64,000 nucleotides of DNA from Paenibacillus polymyxa (GTDB lineage: Bacteria > Bacillota > Bacilli > Paenibacillales > Paenibacillaceae): assembly GCF_001719045.1 (NCBI RefSeq), contig NZ_CP015423.1:1178001-1242000 (forward strand), in the 5' to 3' direction. Below the pieces are notes generated by a model, which worked only from the letters and a program-made list of their open reading frames with translations, had not been told where the DNA came from and ran no database searches. The position numbers and the translations under genes were made by a program. This document shows, piece by piece, positions 51,861 to 59,952 of this stretch; position 1 is the first letter of the stretch, and every line of letters starts with the position of its first letter.

Positions 51861-52853
51861 CTATTGGAGCGCAGCCAAAATGCGGTCGCACAGTTCCATC
51901 GTTTTCACGTTGTCCCGTCCACTTGAATCAGGCGTCCGTCCTTCTTGGCAGCAGTTCATGAAATGTGCGATTTCACCAACAAAACCGCGCAAGTACAAAT
52001 CACGGTATCCGCCCGACATCGCGGAGGCTGACGGTGTCAGAACCGTATCATTTTCCGCAAGGGATTTCCAAGGAAGCTCTGTATGACTCTCCGACTTGTG
52101 AATGATCAGTGTGTTCACTTCATCCGCGTTCGCAAAACCGTGATCAAAGGTTACCGTGATCCCTTCACTCTCGCGTGTCCATGCTGTCATACCTGCGAAG
52201 TATACGCTGCCCACTACACCATTTTCAAATTTCAGGGCAATCGTATGGGAAATACACTCACCGTTATCGTTCGCAAATCCGGTAACCTGCACCACTTCCC
52301 CGAACAAATAACGTACCAGATCGACCATGTGGACCGCCGCCAGCTTCATGAAATCTTCGCCGGTTTTACAAAACAGGGTACTGTCCACGAGAAATTTTGC
52401 CTGAAATGAGCGTGCGGCTCCAAGCGAGCCACCCTCAATCCATTCTTTTAATTTTATGTATACAGGTGCGTAGCGCTTCATGAAGCCGACCATCAGAACA
52501 ACGCCTGCTGCTTCTGCCGCATCTGCAATTTGGGCCGCTTCCTCCGCATTCCAACCCAGTGGCTTGTCTACAAAGACATGTTTTCCAGCCTTAATGCAGT
52601 CTAGTACGAGCGAGGGATGATCTGCCGCTTGTGCAATCACGACAACTCCATCACAGTCTTCCTGCTCCAGCATAGCCTTGTAATTGTCATAAGGTGTGCC
52701 GCTGCTTCCAAACCGCTGAAGTGCTGTCTTCGATCTGCTTATATCTCTGGTCGCAATCGCCTGAATTTCAGCCCCTGCCCCAATGACAGCAGGATATATA
52801 TTTGTTGAAGCGTGAAAGCCCGCCCCGATAAAACACAGCTTCGCCTTGCTCAT
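51861..52853 (-). CDS. Gfo/Idh/MocA-family oxidoreductase
   Basis: 330 residues from ATG 52853 (GGGAGG 7 bases upstream). N-terminal Rossmann fold (KLCFIGAGFHASTNIYPAV), the VFVDKPLGWNAEEAAQIA segment with the conserved E/D-K-P lysine, and a C-terminal alpha/beta substrate domain with 'KLAAVHMVDLVRYLFGEV' (the H-x-x-D catalytic region). These enzymes oxidise or reduce sugars, inositols or their derivatives with NAD(P). Its position next to the sugar importer suggests work on the imported sugar, although it is a separate transcription unit. Confidence 0.9.
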   Translation of the reverse strand: MSKAKLCFIGAGFHASTNIYPAVIGAGAEIQAIATRDISRSKTALQRFGSSGTPYDNYKAMLEQEDCDGVVVIAQAADHPSLVLDCIKAGKHVFVDKPLGWNAEEAAQIADAAEAAGVVLMVGFMKRYAPVYIKLKEWIEGGSLGAARSFQAKFLVDSTLFCKTGEDFMKLAAVHMVDLVRYLFGEVVQVTGFANDNGECISHTIALKFENGVVGSVYFAGMTAWTRESEGITVTFDHGFANADEVNTLIIHKSESHTELPWKSLAENDTVLTPSASAMSGGYRDLYLRGFVGEIAHFMNCCQEGRTPDSSGRDNVKTMELCDRILAALQ

Positions 52854-52973
52854 GTTAGTCCCTCCCATGTACACACTAAAATAATCCGATCCCATCGTAC
52901 CATATTGCTGAAGTATATATACAGTGGCATAAAGATATAGGGCGTGATTCTTAAGGAGAACAAGCTAAAAAAA

Positions 52974-53007
52974 CCTTAACAAAGATAATCCCTTATCCTT
53001 GTTAAGG
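52974..53007 (-). terminator. Terminator of the HEAT-like gene
   Basis: CCTTAACAA-a-GATAA and TTATC-c-TTGTTAAGG arms around TCCC; followed by TTTTTTTAGC on the minus strand. 59 bases past the stop. Confidence 0.85.
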
Positions 53008-53065
53008 CTCTGTCTGCATCACCAGTATTGATCCTTAAATCACATTCAATTACAGGGTTCAGACA

Positions 53066-53515
53066 TTATCTTGTAGATAACGAAGCCCATTTTTGCTCCA
53101 GCCACTGATCAAATTCAGCACCCTTGTCGCCTTCGTAGATGTCATAAATATCGACTCTCATCTTGTGCAGCTTCTCGCGAAAATCGTTATAGGTATGGTC
53201 GGCTGGCAGGCTTTTTTTAATCCGCACCAGAATCTTCGTCAGACCCTTAACAAGTTCACCCTCTTTGCGCACAGGCGGCTGTACATTCTCGCCCCATTCC
53301 TGAAGTCTGCGGTAAGCGGCTTCCTGAACGGCATATACCGTATCATTATTCAACCGGTGTGTCAGCAAGTCAATCGTCTGCTGGTTCTTCCATGCACCCA
53401 GATCGTTTACCGCGGCTAGGCGTGTTTTCCAATCGGAGGTTCGGTTTGCAGCTACTTTAAGCTGCTCATATACTTCTGCAAATTCTTGCTGAGTTTCGTT
53501 GTTTTCCAAAATCAT
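53066..53515 (-). CDS. HEAT-repeat-like protein
   Basis: 149 residues, with AAAGGATGAG before ATG. Residues about 20-75 hold a HEAT-type helix pair (WKTRLAAVNDLGAWKNQQTI, then DLLTHRLNNDTVYAVQEAAY-RRLQEWG), the pattern of phycobilisome-lyase/HEAT proteins. The C-terminal half (LVKGLTKILVRIKKSLPADH to EFDQWLEQKWASLSTR) is a second helical domain. Similar small proteins are common in Paenibacillus with no known role. Monocistronic. Confidence 0.8.
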   Translation of the reverse strand: MILENNETQQEFAEVYEQLKVAANRTSDWKTRLAAVNDLGAWKNQQTIDLLTHRLNNDTVYAVQEAAYRRLQEWGENVQPPVRKEGELVKGLTKILVRIKKSLPADHTYNDFREKLHKMRVDIYDIYEGDKGAEFDQWLEQKWASLSTR

Positions 53516-53725
53516 CTCATCCTTTTCTAAAAATCACTATATTACTGTTCATCACGATTGCCGTTTGTTAAATATAACATACTTGCAGGTCTTCTTCTAA
53601 AAAAGATAAAAATGAAATGTATTGGACATGCCAGAAGGCATCATCCGCCTCAGTTGGTTGCCGCGGAAAGGCTTCGTAAATCCCTCCAGATCTCGGGGTA
53701 GATAAACCGTATTTTGTAAGGGGAT

Positions 53726-54067
53726 TTACAGAAAATCTGCACGTGCTGGTGTAAATGCATCTAGCAGAATACCGCCATCCTCCAGTGGGATACAGCCATG
53801 AAGAGTATCGGATGGAAAATGGATGCTGTCTCCTTCTTTGACGGTCTGCACTTCCTTGGTTTCGCCATTATCAATCATGAACTCAAAACTTCCCTTTATT
53901 ACATAAGTGACTTGTTCATGGACATGCTTATGCAACAGGATCTCCCCTGTTTGCGCTTTAGCAAACATCACTTTGACATACATAAGCTGGTCGCTGTGGG
54001 CCAGCACTTTCCGGGTGGTATTACTGTCAACGATGTCAATTTGAATATCTTGTTCGTTAAAAAACAT
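53726..54067 (-). CDS. KdgF-like cupin protein
   Basis: 113 residues forming one cupin barrel: 'LLHKHVHEQVTYVIKGSFEF' supplies the metal histidines (H-x-H...Q) and 'EGDSIHFPSDTLHGCIPLED' the last histidine. The 'SDQLMYVKVMFAKAQTG' start and 'F(T/S)PARADFL' end match KdgF, which converts unsaturated uronates from pectin or alginate breakdown into keto sugars. It has its own copy of the LacI operator directly upstream (54128-54141) and follows the PTS EIIC gene. The substrate could be a uronate or other acid sugar. Confidence 0.82.
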   Translation of the reverse strand: MFFNEQDIQIDIVDSNTTRKVLAHSDQLMYVKVMFAKAQTGEILLHKHVHEQVTYVIKGSFEFMIDNGETKEVQTVKEGDSIHFPSDTLHGCIPLEDGGILLDAFTPARADFL

Positions 54068-54127
54068 GGATAATTCCTCCTCTTTTTAAGCACAAATGAT
54101 TTAGATGAGTTATTTTGAAAAAACTCA

Positions 54128-54141
54128 TAAATCGATTTAGT
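54128..54141. promoter_or_regulatory. LacI-type operator before the cupin gene
   Basis: TAAATCGATTTAGT, 13 of the 20 bases of the palindrome at 55429 being retained around the central CG. It directly follows the EIIC stop and is 61 bases before the cupin start. Confidence 0.6.
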
Positions 54142-55392
54142 TTAAAACCAGCGAAAAATAAGCCAAAGTACTCCGGAAAGGGTAGTAAAGTCGGGATCGG
54201 CGAACGTTACCCCTTCGGCACCCAAAAAAGAAAAGAGCGGCAAGGTGAGAGCCGGCAGCAGACAGAGCAAGAATCCATTAAGACAACTGGAAATAACAGC
54301 TCCTCTGAAACCACCGCTGGAATTGCCGAATATCGCGGCTGCACCACCAGCAAGGAAGCAGGCCATGATCCCCGGCACAATGACAGGCAATCCGATAAAC
54401 GGGAAAAGAAAGACGCAGGCAACGCCTGTGAAGAAGCTGACCAAGAAGCCTACCAACGCGGAATTGGGTGATTTATCGAACAGTACCAGAACATCCACAC
54501 CAGGGATTGCTCCAGGTGCGAACACTTGGGAGAAGCCTTTGAAAGCGGGTACAATTTCAGTTGTGAACAGCTTAACACCTGCTTTTGCGATATACAAGCC
54601 GGCAGCAAAAATAGCTGACTGTTCGAGGATAAAGACGATATATTCTTTCCCATCCGATAATTTGCTGACATAATCAGAACCAGCAACCAGTCCAGATACC
54701 AGTAAAAGCACAAGCATCGTCAAGGTCGTTGCAACATTGGGGTCGCGCAAAAAACTGATGCGGTCATTAATTTTCACATTTTCGGTGTCATTTTCACAGT
54801 TGCCAAAAACTTTCCCTAAATAGGTACCTAGAATGTAAGAGGTCATGGAAGCATGAGCAATCGTATATTCATCCGATTTAATAATGTTTTTGCTGGCATT
54901 CCGGAGGAGGTAAGGAAACACCGCCATATAGCTCCCAATTACCAAAGAACCGACGATGATCGTAGTCAGCGAACTGAGACCCAGACCTTTCATAACGGCT
55001 GTAGCGGCAAAGCTCATAAACAAAATCAAGTGAAGAGACAAATAAATGTACTTGAACTTGGTCAGGCGTGCAAGCACGATGTTAAGGATCATGGAAAAGA
55101 GCAGAATGAGCGCAGCATCCGCCCCGATCTGATCAATGGTCAGTGCCATAATGGCTTCATTGCTGGGTACGACACCTTTAAGGTTGAACGCATAAGAAAA
55201 AATTTGGCTGAAGTTAGTGAGAACGCCACCTAAAATGCCGCCGCCGACCTTGATCATGGTGAAGCCCATAAAAGAAAGGGTAGTTCCCGTAATAATTTCT
55301 GATACTTTCTTTCTCTGGAATATAAGGCCGAGTAATGTCACAATCGCGATAATGATGGATGGCTCCCTGATAATGCTCATAAACATTTCCAT
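54142..55392 (-). CDS. PTS EIIC, UlaA/SgaT (ascorbate) type
   Basis: 416 residues and about 11-12 membrane spans. Family features of the ascorbate-type EIIC (PF03611): 'GIL-x-x-x-x-x-F-x-x-x-x-x-AFNLKGVVPSNEAIMA', 'NIVLARLTKFKYIYLSLHLI' and a GIMACFLAGGAAAIFGNSSG segment near the end. It transports and, with EIIB and EIIA, phosphorylates an acid sugar. No EIIA or EIIB gene is near, which is unusual, since UlaA needs them. A perfect 20-base palindrome lies 37 bases upstream of its ATG, so the LacI regulator at 55712 probably controls it. Confidence 0.87.
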   Translation of the reverse strand: MEMFMSIIREPSIIIAIVTLLGLIFQRKKVSEIITGTTLSFMGFTMIKVGGGILGGVLTNFSQIFSYAFNLKGVVPSNEAIMALTIDQIGADAALILLFSMILNIVLARLTKFKYIYLSLHLILFMSFAATAVMKGLGLSSLTTIIVGSLVIGSYMAVFPYLLRNASKNIIKSDEYTIAHASMTSYILGTYLGKVFGNCENDTENVKINDRISFLRDPNVATTLTMLVLLLVSGLVAGSDYVSKLSDGKEYIVFILEQSAIFAAGLYIAKAGVKLFTTEIVPAFKGFSQVFAPGAIPGVDVLVLFDKSPNSALVGFLVSFFTGVACVFLFPFIGLPVIVPGIMACFLAGGAAAIFGNSSGGFRGAVISSCLNGFLLCLLPALTLPLFSFLGAEGVTFADPDFTTLSGVLWLIFRWF

Positions 55393-55428
55393 AGTGATCT
55401 CCGACTTTCTTTTATTTATTTTCCATTC

Positions 55429-55448
55429 TTACTAAATCGATTTAGTAA
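55429..55448. promoter_or_regulatory. LacI-type operator before the EIIC gene
   Basis: TTACTAAATCGATTTAGTAA is a perfect 20-base palindrome with central CG, 37 bases upstream of the EIIC start. Its core recurs at 54128-54141. Confidence 0.75.
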
Positions 55449-55669
55449 TACACGAAAAAAATTTCCCTTCCGGGAATGTAAAAAGAAGCAGAATCATTTT
55501 TGTGAATTAAATCACAACTTACTCCATACATTATTCGTTTAAGCTCCATTCCTCCCCTCTCTACAATCGCAACATCACTAAAATCAGGACATACATAAAT
55601 GAAAGGGTATTCATGACTCGAATCATAAGATCATTATAGCTCTTTATTTTCTTTTTACAATAGAATTCA

Positions 55670-55683
55670 TAAAAACGTTTTCA
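55670..55683. promoter_or_regulatory. cre-like site upstream of the EIIC operon
   Basis: TAAAAACGTTTTCA fits TGWAANCGNTNWCA except for A at position 2. It lies between the LacI gene and the EIIC gene, and probably gives catabolite control. Confidence 0.5.
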
Positions 55684-55711
55684 AAAAGATAAAAAGGACT
55701 TATTCAATCAT

Positions 55712-56734
55712 TCAGTTCAGTTTTTGGACAGATTCTCTGTGGTTAATGACCGGATTCATTCGGATGATTTCTGACAGTTCCTCATGATCCTGTTCTTTTT
55801 GATCAATTTTCTCCAGCAGTAGCCGGGCACTTCTTTTCCCCATTTCAAAACTCGGCTGGGAAACGGTGGTGATCGGCGGGTTATAAAAAGACGCAAAGGA
55901 TACATCATCTATGCCAATCAAGGAAAAATCATTAGGTATGGTCAGATGATTATTTTTTGCATAAATCAGCACCTGCTCCAAAATCATGTCATTCGTAGCA
56001 ATGATTGCAGTGGGCGGATTCTCCATGTGGAATAGTTGTCCAATCAGATTGGGCATTTCATCCGATCTGCCGCTTTTGATATAGTTTTCATTCACTGGTA
56101 TGTCATGTTTGCCCAACGTATTTCGATAACCTGACAGTCGCTCACTTCGTGTAGTGATCGCTTTTTTGCCTAAGGGGAACGTGATAATCCCAATGTTGTT
56201 ATGACCATGCTCAATGAGTGCTTCAACCGCAAGCTCGCTGGCCTTTTCATTATTCAATAGCACCGTATCTACGCTGATTTCATCGATTTTCCGGTCCACA
56301 AACACGAAAGGATAGCCATTCTTGACAAGGGAAACATATAATTTCTTGTTCTCTTCCGTCGGGAAAATGATAAGTCCATCCACTTGCCGAGCAATCATCG
56401 ACTGGACATACTTTTTCTCTTTGAGCGAATCATCATCGGTATTGCAGACAATGACCTGGACATTTTCCAGTTGGCATTCATCTTCAATGGCACGCACGAC
56501 TTCTGTAGTAAATCTCGATAAAATGGTTGAAGAAATAACTCCCACAATGAAGGTCTTCTTCTGCTTGAGACTACGTGCCACCTCATTGGGTATATAACTG
56601 AGATCCTCAATCGCTTGCTCGATCTTCTTCTTGGTGTTTTCACTCATATAGTTGTATCTCTTTTGTAGAAACTGCGAAACTGTACTCTTCGACACCCCGG
56701 CACGTTCTGCCACTTCCTTCATCGTTGTTACCAT
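55712..56734 (-). CDS. LacI/GalR-family regulator of the EIIC-cupin unit
   Basis: 340 residues with AGGAGGGTAATT before ATG. Helix-turn-helix 'TMKEVAERAGVSKSTVSQFL' (about 4-23), hinge 'NEVARSLKQKKTFIVGV', then the sugar-binding-protein fold (about 60-330) with NDMILEQVLIYAKN and IGIDDVSFASFYNPPITTV. Upstream of, and in line with, the EIIC and cupin genes, which both carry a TAAATCGATTTA operator. Similar in organisation to KdgR-type regulators of uronate use. A 17-base palindrome at 56807 may be its autoregulatory site. Confidence 0.9.
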   Translation of the reverse strand: MVTTMKEVAERAGVSKSTVSQFLQKRYNYMSENTKKKIEQAIEDLSYIPNEVARSLKQKKTFIVGVISSTILSRFTTEVVRAIEDECQLENVQVIVCNTDDDSLKEKKYVQSMIARQVDGLIIFPTEENKKLYVSLVKNGYPFVFVDRKIDEISVDTVLLNNEKASELAVEALIEHGHNNIGIITFPLGKKAITTRSERLSGYRNTLGKHDIPVNENYIKSGRSDEMPNLIGQLFHMENPPTAIIATNDMILEQVLIYAKNNHLTIPNDFSLIGIDDVSFASFYNPPITTVSQPSFEMGKRSARLLLEKIDQKEQDHEELSEIIRMNPVINHRESVQKLN

Positions 56735-56806
56735 AATTACCCTCCTTTCTTTTTCTGCATGTCAGGCGTGTTATTTTATCAAATATATATTCTGCAACCT
56801 GTATGT

Positions 56807-56823
56807 AAAGTGAATTTCACTTT
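56807..56823. promoter_or_regulatory. Palindrome upstream of the LacI gene
   Basis: AAAGTGAATTTCACTTT, a perfect palindrome about one centre base, 73 bases before the LacI start. Not of the CG-centred LacI kind, so a different regulator is possible. Confidence 0.45.
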
Positions 56824-56993
56824 ATTATATACCTTCTTTTACAGCAGGAAAATATAATAAATAAAGAGTTAGAGCGAGCCATCCAGCCCATAAACAACCG
56901 CTCCCACAAAAGCTGGACACTTAGCTTAACCATCCGTTGTTACGAATCTATTGAATTCGAACGAAATCTTAGAAAGATACGAATTTTATGAAC

Positions 56994-57022
56994 TTGTTTG
57001 ATGGAAGATTTGAACATAAAAT
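56994..57022 (+). promoter_or_regulatory. Promoter of the GH5 cellulase gene
   Basis: TTGTTT (56994-56999), 17-base spacer, TAAAAT (57017-57022). The cre element begins 6 bases after the -10. Confidence 0.5.
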
Positions 57023-57027
57023 AAAAA

Positions 57028-57041
57028 TGTAATCGGTTACA
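57028..57041. promoter_or_regulatory. cre site (CcpA) of the cellulase gene
   Basis: TGTAATCGGTTACA matches TGWAANCGNTNWCA perfectly and overlaps the expected transcription start. Glucose repression of the cellulase is predicted. Confidence 0.8.
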
Positions 57042-57072
57042 ATTTCTTTTAAATAAAGGAGGAAGCAGAATT

Positions 57073-58266
57073 ATGAAGAAAAAAGGAATGAAAAAAACAT
57101 TTTTCGTCATTGCCTCCCTCGTAATGGGCTTCACACTGTATAGCTATACTCCCGCTTCAGCAGATGCAGCCAGTGTGAAAGGATATTATCACACCCAAGG
57201 AAACAAGATTGTAGACGAATCCGGGAAAGAGGCGGCATTTAACGGTCTGAACTGGTTCGGTTTGGAAACCCCTAATTACACCTTGCATGGACTGTGGAGC
57301 CGCTCAATGGACGACATGCTAGATCAAATGAAGAAAGAAGGCTACAATCTGATTCGTCTGCCTTACAGCAATCAGTTGTTCGATTCCAGTTCTCGTCCAG
57401 ACAGTATTGATTATCACAAAAACCCTGATCTGGTCGGATTAACTCCGATTCAAATTATGGACAAGCTGATCGAAAAAGCTGGACAACGCGGTATTCAGAT
57501 TATCCTTGACCGTCACCGTCCAAGCTCAGGTGGGCAATCCGAGCTGTGGTACACATCCCAGTACCCTGAGTCTCGCTGGATTAGCGACTGGAAAATGTTG
57601 GCTAATCGTTATAAAAACAACCCTACCGTCATTGGTGCGGATTTACACAATGAGCCACACGGTCAAGCAAGCTGGGGCACAGGCAATGCCTCCACAGACT
57701 GGCGTCTGGCGGCACAACGTGCAGGGAATGCGATTCTGTCCGTGAATCCGAATTGGCTGATTCTCGTAGAAGGTGTAGACCACAATGTACAAGGCAACAA
57801 CAGCCAATACTGGTGGGGTGGCAACCTGACAGGTGTAGCCAACTATCCTGTCGTTCTGGACGTACCGAACCGTGTCGTATATTCTCCACATGATTACGGC
57901 CCTGGTGTGTCTTCGCAGCCATGGTTCAACGATCCGGCCTTCCCGTCCAACTTGCCAGCGATCTGGGATCAAACCTGGGGCTACATCAGCAAGCAAAACA
58001 TAGCTCCGGTACTGGTCGGTGAATTCGGCGGTCGTAATGTTGATTTGTCTTCTTCTGAGGGGAAATGGCAAAATGCACTCGTAGACTATATTGGTGCCAA
58101 CAACCTGTACTTTACGTACTGGTCCCTGAATCCGAATAGTGGCGACACAGGCGGTCTGCTGCTGGATGACTGGACTACCTGGAATCGTCCGAAGCAAGAT
58201 ATGCTGAGTCGAATTATGAAGCCTGTTGTTTTCGTAGCGGAACAAGCGAAAGCAACCGCAGAATAG
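57073..58266 (+). CDS. Secreted GH5 endo-beta-1,4-glucanase
   Basis: 397 residues, GGAGG 9-10 bases before ATG. Signal peptide to about residue 30-33 (ASADAAS). Single GH5 catalytic domain with no carbohydrate-binding module: NGLNWFGLETPNYTLHGLWS near the start, ILDRHRPSSGGQSELWY, the acid/base Glu194 in GADLHNEPHG and the nucleophile Glu317 in VLVGEFGG. Length and sequence agree with the P. polymyxa endoglucanase of 397 residues that I remember. It cleaves internal bonds of cellulose or beta-glucans outside the cell. Regulated by the cre site just upstream. Confidence 0.95.
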   Translation: MKKKGMKKTFFVIASLVMGFTLYSYTPASADAASVKGYYHTQGNKIVDESGKEAAFNGLNWFGLETPNYTLHGLWSRSMDDMLDQMKKEGYNLIRLPYSNQLFDSSSRPDSIDYHKNPDLVGLTPIQIMDKLIEKAGQRGIQIILDRHRPSSGGQSELWYTSQYPESRWISDWKMLANRYKNNPTVIGADLHNEPHGQASWGTGNASTDWRLAAQRAGNAILSVNPNWLILVEGVDHNVQGNNSQYWWGGNLTGVANYPVVLDVPNRVVYSPHDYGPGVSSQPWFNDPAFPSNLPAIWDQTWGYISKQNIAPVLVGEFGGRNVDLSSSEGKWQNALVDYIGANNLYFTYWSLNPNSGDTGGLLLDDWTTWNRPKQDMLSRIMKPVVFVAEQAKATAE

Positions 58267-58395
58267 GCCTGTCGCCTGCTCCACGGGTATATGACAACGG
58301 CTTATCCTTTGGGCATTTGACACAGGACAGGCTGCCCATGTTTTTTGCTAATTATCGTGAATGAGTAACTACGTAGTATACTCTCATTGTAAAAG

Positions 58396-58459
58396 CCGCT
58401 TTCCCTCCTTCAGGATCAGGTCATGCCAGACCTATGGAGGGGTGAAAAGCGGTTTTTTT
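58396..58459 (+). terminator. Strong terminator downstream of the cellulase gene
   Basis: CCGCTTTcCCTCC and GGAGGGgtgAAAAGCGG arms with a further inner AGGTC stem, then TTTTTTT. It is 130 bases past the stop, the first clear hairpin with a T run. A weaker GCCTGTC/GACAGGC pair (58268-58332) lies nearer the stop. Confidence 0.8.
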
Positions 58460-58568
58460 AGGTAAACTTACATAAACGTATAACAGATATTGAAGATTGA
58501 CAATGAGCTATTTACTAAATTATCATTACCTTTTAATGTATTTCATAATGAAGAGGTGGTGCTCAAAA

Positions 58569-59204
58569 ATGTTTGGAATTGTAAATTATGAAGTATTTTT
58601 GCTTACTGGAATCCTCCTAAATCTAATTCCTGGTGCAGACACAATGTATATAATTGGAAAAAGTGTTGCGCAGGGGAGAAAAGCCGGTGTGTATTCTGTT
58701 TTCGGTATCATTAGTGGTTCTTTGATCCATACGCTGTTAGTTGCTTTTGGTTTGTCAATTATACTTACAAAGTCAATTATCTTGTTCAACATGATTAAAA
58801 TAATTGGAGTTATTTATTTAGTTTATTTAGGAGTAAGAATGTTATTGGATAAAACAAATGCAAGTTTTAGTGCCTCTGAATCCAATAAACAACACAGTAA
58901 CAGAAAAACATATTTACAAGGGATGATGACAAGTCTTACGAATCCCAAGGTTTCTTTGTTTTTCATTGCCTTTCTTCCACAATTTATTGATACAAAGGCT
59001 TCTGGTCCCATTCCATTTATCATTTTAGGACTTACATTTTCGTTCACCGGATTATTATGGTGCTTGTTTATTGCCTATTTTTCCTCTTACATTACCCAAA
59101 AAATAAAAGTCAACCAAAGGCTTGGCAGCTATTTAAACAAAATAACCGGGATAATCTTCATCGGATTAGGATTAAATCTTCTTCGAGCAAAGGCTCCTCA
59201 ATAA
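58569..59204 (+). CDS. LysE/RhtB-family amino-acid exporter
   Basis: 211 residues from ATG 58569 (AGGTGG about 10 bases upstream); earlier in-frame starts back to 58497 lack sites. Six membrane spans. The N-terminal NLIPGADTMYIIGKSVAQGR (about 18-37) is the LysE signature (PGP/PGAD...G-x-x-x-G), and 'GMMTSLTNPKVSLFFIAFLP' is the second conserved segment. It exports an amino acid, probably a homoserine-lactone- or threonine-like compound, from the cytoplasm. Monocistronic, with its own terminator. Confidence 0.9.
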   Translation: MFGIVNYEVFLLTGILLNLIPGADTMYIIGKSVAQGRKAGVYSVFGIISGSLIHTLLVAFGLSIILTKSIILFNMIKIIGVIYLVYLGVRMLLDKTNASFSASESNKQHSNRKTYLQGMMTSLTNPKVSLFFIAFLPQFIDTKASGPIPFIILGLTFSFTGLLWCLFIAYFSSYITQKIKVNQRLGSYLNKITGIIFIGLGLNLLRAKAPQ

Positions 59205-59257
59205 ACTTGATTAATTGTTCACAGTGTTCCACTAACAGGAACATTTTTGAATTCATC

Positions 59258-59299
59258 ATATGACCACCTACATAGCTAAATGGTGGTCATATTTTTTTC
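59258..59299 (+). terminator. Terminator of the LysE gene
   Basis: ATATGACCACC (59258-59268) and GGTGGTCATAT (59282-59292) with TTTTTTTC. Confidence 0.9.
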
Positions 59300-59359
59300 A
59301 AAAATCGACACAATAAAAAAATAGCAAACTAAGCTTTTTCTCCCCTTTTTGACACATCC

Positions 59360-59442
59360 CTTCCAGTTTTACACATTGTAAATCCCACAATGAATGGGTC
59401 ATTTTGTAAACTAAATCTCTCTTTTAACCGATAAATACATAT
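59360..59442 (+). repeat. Leader repeat copy C (partial)
   Basis: 59393-59442 matches the first 50-55 bases of copies A and B, including the sigma-D-like TAAA (59407-59410)-N16-ACCGATAA (59427-59434). 59360-59386 matches the block upstream of copy B. The long structured leader is absent; the gene's ribosome binding site follows within 25 bases. Confidence 0.7.
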
Positions 59443-59474
59443 GTTGGATTTAAATTTAGGAAGGAAGATTTCAT

Positions 59475-59804
59475 GTGATTATTTGGAAGGGTTTTGGTAT
59501 TTTAAACATCGTTATTCCAGGGATCTTATTTGTTATTGTCGGGAGTTTAGTATCCGCTCTAGGGCTTGACTCCATAGATTCCCGGCTACCGATGGCTTTT
59601 GTGTTCATTGTGTCGGGGGTTATTATCTGGTACTTGGGAAAGGCGCTTAACGCCGACTCGGACAAAGTGCTAGTTGATATGGAAACGGGGCAACGTTATC
59701 GAATGGGAACCCAGCACAGTCTGTTTTTTATCCCTATGCATTATTGGGGCCCTGCCGGTCTAGCGATCGGATTTATTTTAATCGTTGCATCGATATTTAT
59801 TTAA
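59475..59804 (+). CDS. Small integral membrane protein
   Basis: 109 residues from a GTG with AAGGAAG 8 bases upstream. Three hydrophobic segments: about 7-29 (ILNIVIPGILFVIVGSLVSA), 40-56 (MAFVFIVSGVIIWYLGKAL) and 88-109 (HYWGPAGLAIGFILIVASIF). A short soluble loop (DSDKVLVDMETGQRYRMGTQ) lies between the second and third. It resembles unnamed membrane proteins of Bacillales. It is directly behind the sigma-D-like promoter of leader copy C, so it may be co-expressed with the spike locus. Confidence 0.75.
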   Translation: MIIWKGFGILNIVIPGILFVIVGSLVSALGLDSIDSRLPMAFVFIVSGVIIWYLGKALNADSDKVLVDMETGQRYRMGTQHSLFFIPMHYWGPAGLAIGFILIVASIFI

Positions 59805-59834
59805 CGTTGATTGCAAACATGAGCTATTCCGAAC

Positions 59835-59872
59835 ACCACAATGCGAGCCAGTTGCTCCCATTGTGGTCTTTT
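59835..59872 (+). terminator. Terminator of the small membrane protein gene
   Basis: ACCACAATG (59835-59843) and CATTGTGGT (59859-59867) with CTTTTTCC. Confidence 0.85.
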
Positions 59873-59952
59873 TCCTTTTCGCAGGTCAATTATGATCAGA
59901 TACCACCATGGTTTACCTGTAGCCAATGGATTTGGGGCAGGCAGGCGAAAAC

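Noticed and set aside
53676..53729. GTAAATCCC/GGGATTTAC inverted repeat as an operator
   Set aside because: It overlaps the stop codon of the cupin gene on one side and has a 36-base loop without a T run; probably chance or a weak terminator.
57643..58323. 226-codon minus-strand frame
   Set aside because: Antisense to the GH5 gene and its downstream region; no binding site or motif.
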